A stretch of DNA of 64,000 nucleotides from Hypomyces perniciosus (Eukaryota > Ascomycota > Sordariomycetes > Hypocreales > Hypocreaceae), in assembly GCA_008477525.1 (NCBI GenBank), contig SPDT01000006.1, positions 2,879,501 through 2,943,500 on the forward strand, in the 5' to 3' direction. The notes below the pieces were generated by a model, which had not been told where the DNA came from, made no database searches, and saw only the letters and a program-made list of their open reading frames with translations. The translations under genes were made by a program, and so were the position numbers. Shown here in pieces: positions 11,231 to 20,230 of the stretch. Within the stretch, counting starts at the first letter, position 1, and each line of letters starts with the position of its first letter.

Positions 11231-12088
11231 ATGTCTCTCTCTCGCGCTTTTACGTCCCGCAAGTTCAGGATGAGCACCGCCAGTTCTGCAGACGACAAGG
11301 CTCCTCAACGAGCCCAAACTCTTCGCCATAAGATCTCGGCGCCCGTTCAGCTCGTCCACACAACAAACTTGCTCTCTTACAACGCCCCCGACCTGCCTCA
11401 TATCGCCCGCAGCAAATCTGCCACCAGATCAGAAGATGATTCCGACAGTGTTGCGACAAACGAGTCCACCCCGCCAACTAGTCCCGATGTACCTTCAAAT
11501 CACCACAGCGTATCTCCGCGGCCGAACCACTTGTCAGGCTACTTCAAGAAACCAAGCAAACCTATTGTCCCTGCTGAGTCTGAGCCAGCGCCGGCGATTC
11601 CCAAGCGTTCGCCTTCTCACACCAAGAAAAGCTCCTACGAGGCCATTGCTCGCTCACACTCAGTCTCCCGCATATCCAGAGATTCTGAAATGTCAACTTC
11701 TACCGGCCATGTACGGAATATCTCCCGTACCCTGTCGACATCGACAATGTCGACCCGTACCTCCTCGGGCTCGCCGTTCCGTCCTCCTCAGAAACAGCCA
11801 GTTCCACTAGCGCCTCTGTCCCTCCCGGTTTCTACACCGCAGCCACTACCACAGCCAGCCAAGGAGGCGCATCCCTTTGGGCCGGAACTCGCTCAGGTGA
11901 CGGAACTCGCGGAGGAATATGGCAGCAACTGCCAACTCGAATTGGAGGATGAGGACGCGGAATACCTGCAATCTCGAGGTCTCGTTATGCTGAGCGTCAA
12001 TGATTACTTGGGTGCTATCCAGGAGCTCTCCTCGTTCTTCTTCCCCGAGACGAACCGTTCCGCAGCTGCTACACCTCTATGGATCTAA
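11231..12088 (+). CDS. Ser/Pro-rich fungal protein of unknown function
   Basis: A single exon of 285 codons starts MSLSRAFTSRKFRMSTASS. I do not recognise the family. The protein is dominated by Ser, Thr and Pro and reads as intrinsically disordered, with many SP and basic-Ser sites (for example KSATRSEDD, RSHSVSRISRDSE). Only the last 70 residues look foldable: acidic and aliphatic, with LAEEYGSNCQLELEDEDAEYL and GLVMLSVNDYLGAIQELSSFFF. The ATG follows an unusually long pyrimidine-rich leader containing several out-of-frame ATGs. The frame also stays open 126 nt upstream to another ATG at 11105; I prefer 11231 because the intervening residues look like translated leader. The gene is probably real (regular codon use over the whole length); its role is unknown. 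Confidence 0.7.
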   Translation: MSLSRAFTSRKFRMSTASSADDKAPQRAQTLRHKISAPVQLVHTTNLLSYNAPDLPHIARSKSATRSEDDSDSVATNESTPPTSPDVPSNHHSVSPRPNHLSGYFKKPSKPIVPAESEPAPAIPKRSPSHTKKSSYEAIARSHSVSRISRDSEMSTSTGHVRNISRTLSTSTMSTRTSSGSPFRPPQKQPVPLAPLSLPVSTPQPLPQPAKEAHPFGPELAQVTELAEEYGSNCQLELEDEDAEYLQSRGLVMLSVNDYLGAIQELSSFFFPETNRSAAATPLWI

Positions 12089-13098
12089 GCTGGCCCTGAT
12101 GATATACATTTCCCCCTCGATGGCTTCACATCAATAATTTGGCTGTACATATTTTGCCTGGACATACTACGAAAGCGCATAGGCTCGCTTGGGCCGTGCC
12201 CAAAGACTCGACGGCAGACGATCATTTACTCTCGGACACGGAAGGCAAAGGTTGGGATTTACAAGTACTAGTGGTCTGGTCTAACTGGTTGTTTGGTTGG
12301 TCATCTGAAATTGTGGGAAGACGGCGTTTGATACAGGATGACACACAATGTCCCATGATGTTTCCTATTTTTCGCGATGTGAATATTTCATCGATTTCAA
12401 TAGATGAACATATTGCTTTGTTTATACTTTGCCTTTGTCATAATTTTGCACGTGCGATTGAGATTGCTCCTTGATAACCCCTCTCTTCAATGGTGTCGTT
12501 AGTATTTTTCGGCTTTCCACAGCACCAATCATTGATGGTCAACACACAGACATCAACACTCTCACATGTGCAGTGGTGGCTCCATGTTTTCGTTAGTCAA
12601 CTAGTACTCCGTAGTACCTAGCGTTTCCCTGTTGGGGCTGTCGAGTGTTTGCTTCTTGTTGAAACAAATGGGCCATAATTGTTTCTGATATGAAATGTCG
12701 CCGAAGCATTGTGAATCTCGGTTTATGATTCAGCTAGTATGTGAATGCCAACGGGGGCTGACGCTGTGTCAGCCCTCCATGACGTCTCATCATCGTGATT
12801 TCCTTTGTCTGGTTCATATCCGAAACTCTAACAGATCCCAACATGCCGAATATCCTCTGCCGTTAGCGAATCGGAACGGGAGCAGCGCAGGAGGCGTCGA
12901 TCGGAAAAACGGTTGTGCATCTCTGTGCTATTGTCCATTCGCCACTCGATAGATGGGATGGAAAATGGAAAAATGATGGTGGGTTGAACAATCTGATATG
13001 TTACCTATTTGAGGAATCCCACCTACTGAAAGACCCATCGTCAGACAAACGTAACGATGGCATCTCTCCCGTAAACCGCCTCACGAGCCCCATCAAAA
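12089..13098. other. Spacer between Ser-rich gene and Zn2Cys6 gene
   Basis: Contains the 3' UTR of the upstream gene and the promoter of the transcription factor. A single palindromic TACTCCGTAGTA copy lies near 12605. No coding region or RNA gene is seen. Confidence 0.45.
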
Positions 13099-15569
13099 AT
13101 GGAAAACCGATTTGTGCCTCTACGACCTGCACTCCCGACTACCGAGAGGTCCCCTGTGAATGCTTCTCCGCCTACGCCAGACGGACCGGAGGTCAAGAGG
13201 CATCGTGTCGGCGTATCAGTCGCTTGTGATGCTTGCAGGAAGAGGAAGATACGGGTATGATATATCACACATGACTAATCCTATGTCTGACTGAGCCTGG
13301 GCAGTGTGATGGCACTCGTCCGGTCTGCTCCGCATGTCGGAGGCGTGCTGAGCGTTGCGTCTATCGCAACGAGACGTACTTGACCAAGGAGGCAGCACGA
13401 CTAGTAATCGAAATCATACATCTACTAAATGCCATGCCACAGGAGGAGGTGTGTCGTGTTTTGAAGGTCTTGAAAACGGAAAGCGACGCAGCCATCGTTC
13501 TCTCCGTGTTAAGAGGTGGTATGAACTCGAAGCAACGTCCATCAGATATTGCTGTTACGGCGGCAATCATGGAGCAGTCATTCATATCACTTGAGCTGGA
13601 GGTTCAAAACCCAGTCGCCTATCCCACACTGCCCCCGATACATGTCGACGTCCACGATGAGGATGCATACCAGCGTCTCACCCAGTCGCGTCTTGAGAAC
13701 ACAACTATAAGTGCTGAGCCTCAGAGAAAACGAGGGAAGGAGACGTGGAAAACCGAGCTGGCAATCTCGTACACAGATACAATCCCGGGTGGACTGCCTT
13801 TGTCGCAACGTCAAAGTCCTTACAAGGACGCAGTCGTCTCAATGGATGGACCCTCTATTGATGGACCGTCGTCATCTACCGGACAGCAACATGGCTTCCA
13901 TTCCAACTTGTGCGATCCCCGGTTGAGATATTTGGATATTGGGCACTGGACCAGTGTCCAGATCAATAATGGTCTTGCTGCTCGGGTCATTTCTCTATAT
14001 CTAGAAACTGACCACCCACTCTTGGGGCATTTTGACCCGGACTTATTCGTATCCGACCTTGTCTATAAGAGACATGAATACTGTTCTCGCTTGCTGGTAA
14101 ACGCACTCCTTTACTGGGCCTGCGTATGTATGCCCCGAATCACCCCCCTTCTTAACTTAAAATGTCTAACTGCCAAGCTCAGCAAATGTACAGCTCGATA
14201 GACCATCACACGGATGCTCTTGCAAATCAATTCTGCACTGAGGCCGAGAATTTATGGACAACAGAACGGGACTTTGACTCGATTCTGAACATAGCTGGGG
14301 CCCAGTTTCTGAGCCTGGCGTATCTGGGCCAAGGCAAGGATCATGCTGTACTGACCTATCTGGCAGAGGCATCGAACATGGGCACTCGCATGGGTCTGTT
14401 TGGAGTTGAGGGCTATGGCATAGAGTACAGACTGGGCAAGATGGGTGCCGATGCTAGGAGCGCATATATACATGCGGCTTGGGGAGCATTCAATTGGATC
14501 GTGTAAGTGACCTATTCTCAGGAAGGATGAAGCTGATGCCTTGCTAATCTATAGAAGACTCATCTCTACCTTTTACCATCAACCGGGGATAGAGTGTCCC
14601 CGACATATGCCGCAGGTACCATATCCAAGAGAGGAAGATGGTGAAATCCAGAATCGCCCCTCGGCTCACTACATGGGACGAACTCTGCCATACCTCTGTA
14701 GGTTTTGGAACATTATGCATGAGGTATGCATGGTATACTATAGCGATACCTCGGTCGCCTTGGGCGATAACAACGTCAGAATTCTTCAATTCGCCGAGTA
14801 CAAGTTCCGCGAGCTCCTGGCTTGGAGCAACAGCCTTCCTTCTAGCCTCGCTCGAGACGAGCACAATACGCATCATATCATGGTATTGCAGTGAGTCCCC
14901 TCATTCTCATGTCTTCACACCGTTAATGTCAAATTTGTGACACGGTTGAACCTCAATAGCCTCTGGTTCCATGCCGCAATCCTCGATATTTTCCGACCAT
15001 TTGTTGGCGATCGTGCGCCCCAGAAGAGTCGACTCAAGACGTTTTCCAACCCTAGCAGCTCGCCCGATGCTGTCTACGGGGCCTCTGTTAATCAGCTTAA
15101 GCGACTCATCATCGTATATCGCATGAACTACCGATCCTCAGCTTACACGATCCTATGGCACACGGCGTTGACCTACGTGGCCAACGCTGTACTCCAAAAG
15201 ACGGGGGAGGACGGTTGGTTCTTCTATTTCTTACTTTGCGTATACGGCTACGAGGGACTTCGTCGATCCTGGCGCGTCACGGAGGCTATTACAAGGGGTT
15301 TGCTGTCAATGGCACTGCGGAATGGGGATATATCAAGTCAAACAGCTCGTCAAATCCTCAGGGACCTGCAGAATAATGGCTTTGGGTACACACCTGGCAA
15401 GATTCAAGCGACATTCATGGTCGATCTTGATCTTGCTATGTCAGACCCTAGCTCTGCCACTGTGGAAAGGCTGGCTGACAGTTTTGAGGAAAACGCGGCG
15501 TTCAAAGATTACACTAATATTTTTGATGAGACTGGGATGGCTGATGGGGTTGGAAGCTACGGAGCATAA
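13099..15569 (+). CDS. Zn(II)2Cys6 fungal transcription factor
   Basis: Exons 13099-13254, 13305-14123, 14183-14502, 14555-14890 and 14960-15569 join without a stop to 746 residues; introns are 50-69 bp. Residues 43-70 form the binuclear zinc cluster C-x2-C-x6-C-x6-C-x2-C-x6-C (CDACRKRKIRC then CSACRRRAERC), and the first intron falls immediately before the third cysteine. The middle homology region (fungal_trans type) spans the central exons, with GHWTSVQINNGLAARVISLY, ARSAYIHAAWGAFNWIV and HLWFHAAILDIFRPF. It is presumably a nuclear DNA-binding regulator. The first exon is only 52 codons and carries half the zinc cluster, so a prediction starting in exon 2 would lose DNA binding. Neighbours are a repeat island and a housekeeping-type gene, so the targets cannot be inferred. 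Confidence 0.9.
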
Positions 15570-16552
15570 CCAGGTATGGCGTGTATTATAGGGTGAATGA
15601 AGCAGCTGGAAATCATAGCAATGTTGTTAAAGGTCGAAATGAATCGGAATGGTTGTTTGGTAGGACTACAAACTCGCTTGCACTCCTTGCATGTGGTTTG
15701 ATGCCACCTTGGCCGTCAACCTTTTCAACTTATTAACTTAACTTAGCGCAGCCGTCAAGCCAAGTATAATTGCCAAGTTGATCAATTAATCAAGCAAGCT
15801 AAAGGATTTCCTTTGTTCGGCGAAACGCAGTGAATAGAGTTAGACCTCTAACAGCTCCTACCGACCTATTGTCCAGATAAGGCTTGTGTACTTAGTTACT
15901 TAGTGGTCGTTAATAGTAAAACAAACAAACAAGCAAGCTAAAGGTATATGTAGCAACCAATTAAACGAGAATTGACCTTGAAGATTGACAAAATGTTCCA
16001 GTATATAGACAGGTAGGGAATATGAAAACAGAGGCCATAAAATATATAATGTCGCGTAAAGCGGATCGTATAGTCAGCATATTCATTTCACTATACGGGT
16101 CGAAAGGCACCTGAATTCCTGCTCTGTTGCCACTTTATAGTATATCTAGAACGCGTCGCGTTCCTCTATTCTATATCTTTAGCTCCTCCTTGAGTTCTAT
16201 ATTGCAATTTCCTTTATTTTAACTTTAATAGAGTTTTCTACTTAATCTGCACTATCCGATATACCCCTTTAACTAAAGCTATTTAGAGCCTTGGCTATAT
16301 AATTCCCTAAAGTGCAGATTTCTTTATTAAATACTGCAGTAGTTAGGATAAATAGTTTATTAATTTTATTATCTTTAATAATACTTTTTACTATAGCATT
16401 AACAGTTTAATTTACTGGTATTAATAGACTTTCTACTAATATTAATGGCTTTCTTTTTACTAGCATTAATAATCCTTTTACTAGTATTAATAGGAGACTT
16501 TAGCATACTCAAGGTTATCCAGTCAACTATAAGTACGACTCTCCCCCTGGTA
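15570..16552. repeat. AT-rich, RIP-like degenerate tract
   Basis: Base composition shifts sharply to A+T, most strongly from about 16140 to 16520, with repeated TATTAATA, ACTAGTATTAATAG and TTTACTA words and no coding potential. The phrase CAAGCAAGCTAAAGG occurs twice (near 15791 and 15930). Loss of G+C with TA-rich words is what repeat-induced point mutation leaves in old transposon copies; this reading is inference. A tRNA-like fragment near 16070-16125 is too degenerate to call. Confidence 0.55.
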
Positions 16553-16821
16553 ATGATGCGCTATTACCGTAGCGGTTGGCTTTCGTCTTTTTGCTGGTCA
16601 CAAGTTGACTAATCTCTCTTGCCATCGTTTAGAAAGTCAAGAAGAGGTTCTCCGGCGTCCGTTCGAGATTGCGAAACAACTTGATCTCCCCAAGGCCGTC
16701 AAGCCGATACTTGTAAGCCAATCTCCCATCTTTTCTTACCAGCTGTACGGATAATTCTGAACATGGCGTCTTTAACTACCTAGGTTACCGATGAAATCTT
16801 CAGTGAACTAGGTGATAAAGG
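16553..16821 (+). pseudogene. 5' exons of a gene cut by the hAT element
   Basis: Three spliceable coding blocks can be read: 16553-16568, 16633-16712 and 16784-16821. Introns of 64 and 71 bp have GTAGCG..TTTAG (branch GACTAAT) and GTAAGC..CCTAG borders. They encode MMRYYQSQEEVLRRPFEIAK followed by QLDLPKAVKPILVTDEIFSE and LGDKG. The frame then runs into the left terminal inverted repeat of the hAT element and stays open to a TAG near 17006. The 3' exons of what looks like the same gene resume at the other end of the element. The family is not recognised. Exon structure is inferred from splice signals and frame only. Confidence 0.55.
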
Positions 16822-16841
16822 CAGGCTGGCGATCCATTCCA
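16822..16841 (+). repeat. hAT left terminal inverted repeat
   Basis: CAGGCTGGCGATCCATTCCA matches the complement of the right end at 19 of 20 positions. Confidence 0.8.
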
Positions 16842-16965
16842 TTTCCATCCACGCAGCCTTAGCTGAGTGGATGGACGTCCATTTCAGTCAACGTGCAGTG
16901 GAATGGGTGGAATGGACGCCCAGAGCAGTCGCATGGAATGGATGGAAATGGAAATGGATGCGTGG
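16836..16965. repeat. Left subterminal GGATGGAAATGG array of the hAT element
   Basis: Multiple direct and inverted copies of CCATTTCCATCC, GTGGATGGACG and GGAATGGATGGAAATGG lie within 130 bp. The same words recur at 20091-20230. Confidence 0.75.
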
Positions 16966-17163
16966 ATGGGGTTACCTAAATAGGAAAGGTATCGCGCTAA
17001 TAGATTAGTTACTATATATAGTACTCACCACAGTCACTGTAACCATCTCAATGATCACCAAGCAACAAAATTCATTATACAGGATATCTCTCTTATTATA
17101 CATAATTAAAACAAGCACTTTCTTAATGAGCCCAGGCTCTAGCCAGTGCGCTATAAATAAAGT

Positions 17164-19503
17164 CTAGAGAGGGATAGTACATACAATTCGCCCACCTGTT
17201 ACTTCACGAGCTTCTATAAAGCTCAGTTCGGCAAGCGGATCGGTATCCGATAACTCAACCTCTTCAAGAAGCTTCTCCACACTTCGAATATATCCCCCAC
17301 GAAGCCACGATCTCACCGTCTGCGTCATTCCAATTGTACTAGCATCCAGATTTGCCCGGTCATCTCGAACCATTCTGCCGGCCGTAGAGAAAAGTCTCTC
17401 AACGTCAGCAGACATTGGAAGAGTAGAAAGAACATCAAGGGCCATCCGTGATAGGCGAGGATATTCCTCCCGTCTGTCGCACCAATAGCTGATGGGATCC
17501 AGGATCCTCTGATCCGATTTATGTACGTCTCGAAACCAATCGTTATATTCATCTCCCACAGCTGACGAAGCAGGAGTGAATGGCGACTGTAATAATGCCG
17601 GCGCCTGACGAGACTCCTCGCAGTACTCGTTGAAGGGATTTCGATAAGTTCGCTGCTTCTTCATAACCGGTTCTCGGTCTCGAGAAACGACCTGCGGATC
17701 GTATTGAGACCTATACAGCCCCTCCACAAGGGACTTTGCAGTCTGGATCCATTCTGGGCGATCTGCCCATATGTCCTCAAAGTATCCCCAACGATATGCT
17801 GGATGAAGCGCGACAGCTGCATAATAGACCGGTGTCTCATCAAGCCGCGAGTAGTACTCATCAAGTTTCTTCCAGCAGAGATTAATATTGACCTTGAAGT
17901 GCTCAGGGTCGGGATATCGATGAGCAGCGGCCTTATATACCTCCATTTTATTAAGCAGGTACTCGTAGCCAAACATAAGATCCCAAGAGCATCCATATGC
18001 TTTAGTATAGCCATACTTTCGCATCCGCTGTCGACCGTCACCTTCAAGGGTAATTAAAACATGCTCAAAATGTTGGAGGACCTCGTTAAAAAGAGCGATA
18101 ATATTCCAATCCTTCTCATCGAGTTTGTTGTCATCCCTGAGACAAAGTGGCATTTCACTCCTCGACTTCTTTCCCCTTAAAATTGACCCTTCCCACTCGT
18201 TTTTCTGCCTATACCAGAGTTCTTCAAGGAAGTCCTTCAGGAGAAGAGCGCGTCGGATCATGTAAAGAGTAGAAAGCCAACGAGTTACCACATCAGTAAT
18301 GACATCTAGAGGCTTTTTTGCTTGTATTGTCGGATCCTCAGACTTCTCGAACGCGACCAACTGAAGAGACCGAAGGAGATTAGTTAGTAAGTCTGAACGA
18401 TGAATCCAAACGACAAGGTTATGGAGTTTCCCAATAGGGCCTTTCCGTCTCCACATCTCATGGGCCTTCGCATTAAGCGCCTCATTTCCAAGGATATCAT
18501 CCTCAAATGCCTCAGAGTCATGGCCAAAAAGCAGCGCTTTAACAGCAAGATTAAGGATATGGCCAAAGCAGCGTAATAGCCGGGTTTCTCCCTTAAAGCC
18601 CAGCGCTTTTCCGATTTCCTTCATCGCTGTATCGTTGTTGCTGGCGTTATCAAGTGTAAAGTATCCGACCTTCTGGGTTATATCATAGCTCCGAAGGATA
18701 TCGACAACATGAGCAGCAATATTCTCCCCAGAATGACGATCGACAAGCTCTGGAAGTCCAAGGACAAGTTTTTGTGGCTGGCCAACGGTATCAAGAAAAT
18801 AGCAAACGATTCCATATAGAGCATGGCGATTATTCGACCTCCAGCCATCGAACGCTATGTGAATCAGCCCTGGGGCTGCCGCCAACACTCGCTTTATTTC
18901 CTCTATGTTTTCTTCGTACACCTTAAGGATGCGTCTGCAAACGGTATCGTGGGTGATATGTGCCTCGGTCGTCTTCACGAGGGGATTGAGGTACTCGAAA
19001 ACTGCGCGGAGGTACGGATCTTCGCTTTGTCGGAAGGAGGAATTACTGTTGATGATCCAACAGACTACCAAGCGCTGGAAGGCTAATCGATCAAAACGGC
19101 CGATGATCTGGTTGGCAATCTGCTGTTCTCGCGAGTTATATGTGTTCAGCTTCATCATCTCGGCGATATTCCTTGATGACGTATTCTCTTTTGCTTTACT
19201 TGGCGGCTTCCGCCTGCCTGAAGGATCCCAGATACTGTGGTCGGTCCAGAGGTGGATCTCTGCGTTCTGTGTGCCATTCGAGGCAGTCGAGTGAGGTTTT
19301 TGCTTACTACTCTTTACGCAGACCTTGCAAACCCATCGCCGCTTTGTATCATCGTCGCTCTTCTCGATATCGTAACCGAATTGCCATATCCATGACGATA
19401 TGGATGCGCAACGCTGGGATTGAGTATACCCAGGGAAGTATTTCCAAGGGAAAAGGTCCCACAGGTTCTCCTGGTCCTCCTGGGCCTGTATCTGAGGATG
19501 CAT
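17164..19503 (-). CDS. hAT transposase, intact
   Basis: A single exon of 779 residues. Near residues 57-95 a BED-like zinc finger is suggested by WVCKVC followed by HLWTDHSIWD. The RNase H-like catalytic core shows HIAFDGWRSNNRHALYG, with the first catalytic Asp near 216, and FTLDNASNNDTAMKE with the second near 282, then LRCFGHILNLAVK. The C-terminal dimerisation domain (hATC) runs from about 670: DPISYWCDRREEYPRLSRMA and LSTLPMSADVERLFSTAGRM. The protein acts in the nucleus as an oligomer that cuts the terminal repeats and reinserts the element. No internal stop or frameshift is seen, so it could be functional. Confidence 0.93.
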   Translation of the reverse strand: MHPQIQAQEDQENLWDLFPWKYFPGYTQSQRCASISSWIWQFGYDIEKSDDDTKRRWVCKVCVKSSKQKPHSTASNGTQNAEIHLWTDHSIWDPSGRRKPPSKAKENTSSRNIAEMMKLNTYNSREQQIANQIIGRFDRLAFQRLVVCWIINSNSSFRQSEDPYLRAVFEYLNPLVKTTEAHITHDTVCRRILKVYEENIEEIKRVLAAAPGLIHIAFDGWRSNNRHALYGIVCYFLDTVGQPQKLVLGLPELVDRHSGENIAAHVVDILRSYDITQKVGYFTLDNASNNDTAMKEIGKALGFKGETRLLRCFGHILNLAVKALLFGHDSEAFEDDILGNEALNAKAHEMWRRKGPIGKLHNLVVWIHRSDLLTNLLRSLQLVAFEKSEDPTIQAKKPLDVITDVVTRWLSTLYMIRRALLLKDFLEELWYRQKNEWEGSILRGKKSRSEMPLCLRDDNKLDEKDWNIIALFNEVLQHFEHVLITLEGDGRQRMRKYGYTKAYGCSWDLMFGYEYLLNKMEVYKAAAHRYPDPEHFKVNINLCWKKLDEYYSRLDETPVYYAAVALHPAYRWGYFEDIWADRPEWIQTAKSLVEGLYRSQYDPQVVSRDREPVMKKQRTYRNPFNEYCEESRQAPALLQSPFTPASSAVGDEYNDWFRDVHKSDQRILDPISYWCDRREEYPRLSRMALDVLSTLPMSADVERLFSTAGRMVRDDRANLDASTIGMTQTVRSWLRGGYIRSVEKLLEEVELSDTDPLAELSFIEAREVTGGRIVCTIPL

Positions 19504-20090
19504 AGGGTTAATAAATTATGCTTATGGCGATTCCATTAATAAAAAATTCATATACGAAGTACATAAAACCCTTTCTCCTAATAGAAGTTCAACGCGCCTG
19601 AACGCGGTAACTAAGAACGCGAAATCTCCACGCTCCTGGCTACCAAAAAAAAAAAATCTTCCATAATCACTACTAACATATGTAAGAGCAAAATGTATAG
19701 TGATTTGTTAGTGGTGACTTAAGTTTAGCGTCCCTCTAGTTTTATACTAGGCTAAGTGATGCAGGTATTTTTATAGCTTAACTTGATGCGAAAACCTGAC
19801 AGTTATTACGGAGTACATAAATACAGTTTTTAAAAAAGATATTTATTATAATTGGAATAGAGTTGGCCTTTCTAGCAATATACTAAAATATATATAATAA
19901 GATTCATTTCTCTCTATATAGCTATATATTAAATGCATATAGATTTAGTTTCGTTTACCTACTCTTCCAATGATATATAGGGTATGTTGGCGGAGGGTCA
20001 GGTAGAACAAGCACGGAGTCTCTGGTAATGATGTCACTGACTTGGGCAATGGTAAGTATACTATTTTAGGGTGATGATTAAGCGCCCCCC

Positions 20091-20230
20091 TGCTTCCATT
20101 TCCATCCACGGGACCCTTCCGTGGATGGATGGATTATGTAATGGCAGGCGCGATGGAATGGATGGAAATGGATGCACGGGCCATTCATTTCCATAAATGG
20201 ACGCCCGTGGAAATGGACGTGGAATGGATC
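20091..20230. repeat. Right subterminal GGATGGAAATGG array of the hAT element
   Basis: Same word family as the left array, including CTTCCATTTCCATCCACGGG, GGAATGGATGGAAATGG and GTGGAAATGGACGTGGAATGG. The region has internal dyads (CCATCCACGG..CCGTGGATGG). Confidence 0.75.

Noticed and set aside
12695..13229. Open frames just upstream of the Zn2Cys6 gene
   Set aside because: Composition is non-coding; the true first exon is in another frame and begins at 13099.
13099..15569. A secondary-metabolite cluster around the Zn2Cys6 regulator
   Set aside because: Neighbours are a repeat island and housekeeping-type genes; no PKS, NRPS, terpene synthase, P450 or transporter gene is present.
16061..16130. 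tRNA-His-like words GGATCGTATAGT and GGGTCGAAAGGC
   Set aside because: No acceptor or anticodon stem can be formed; at most a degenerate tRNA-derived repeat.
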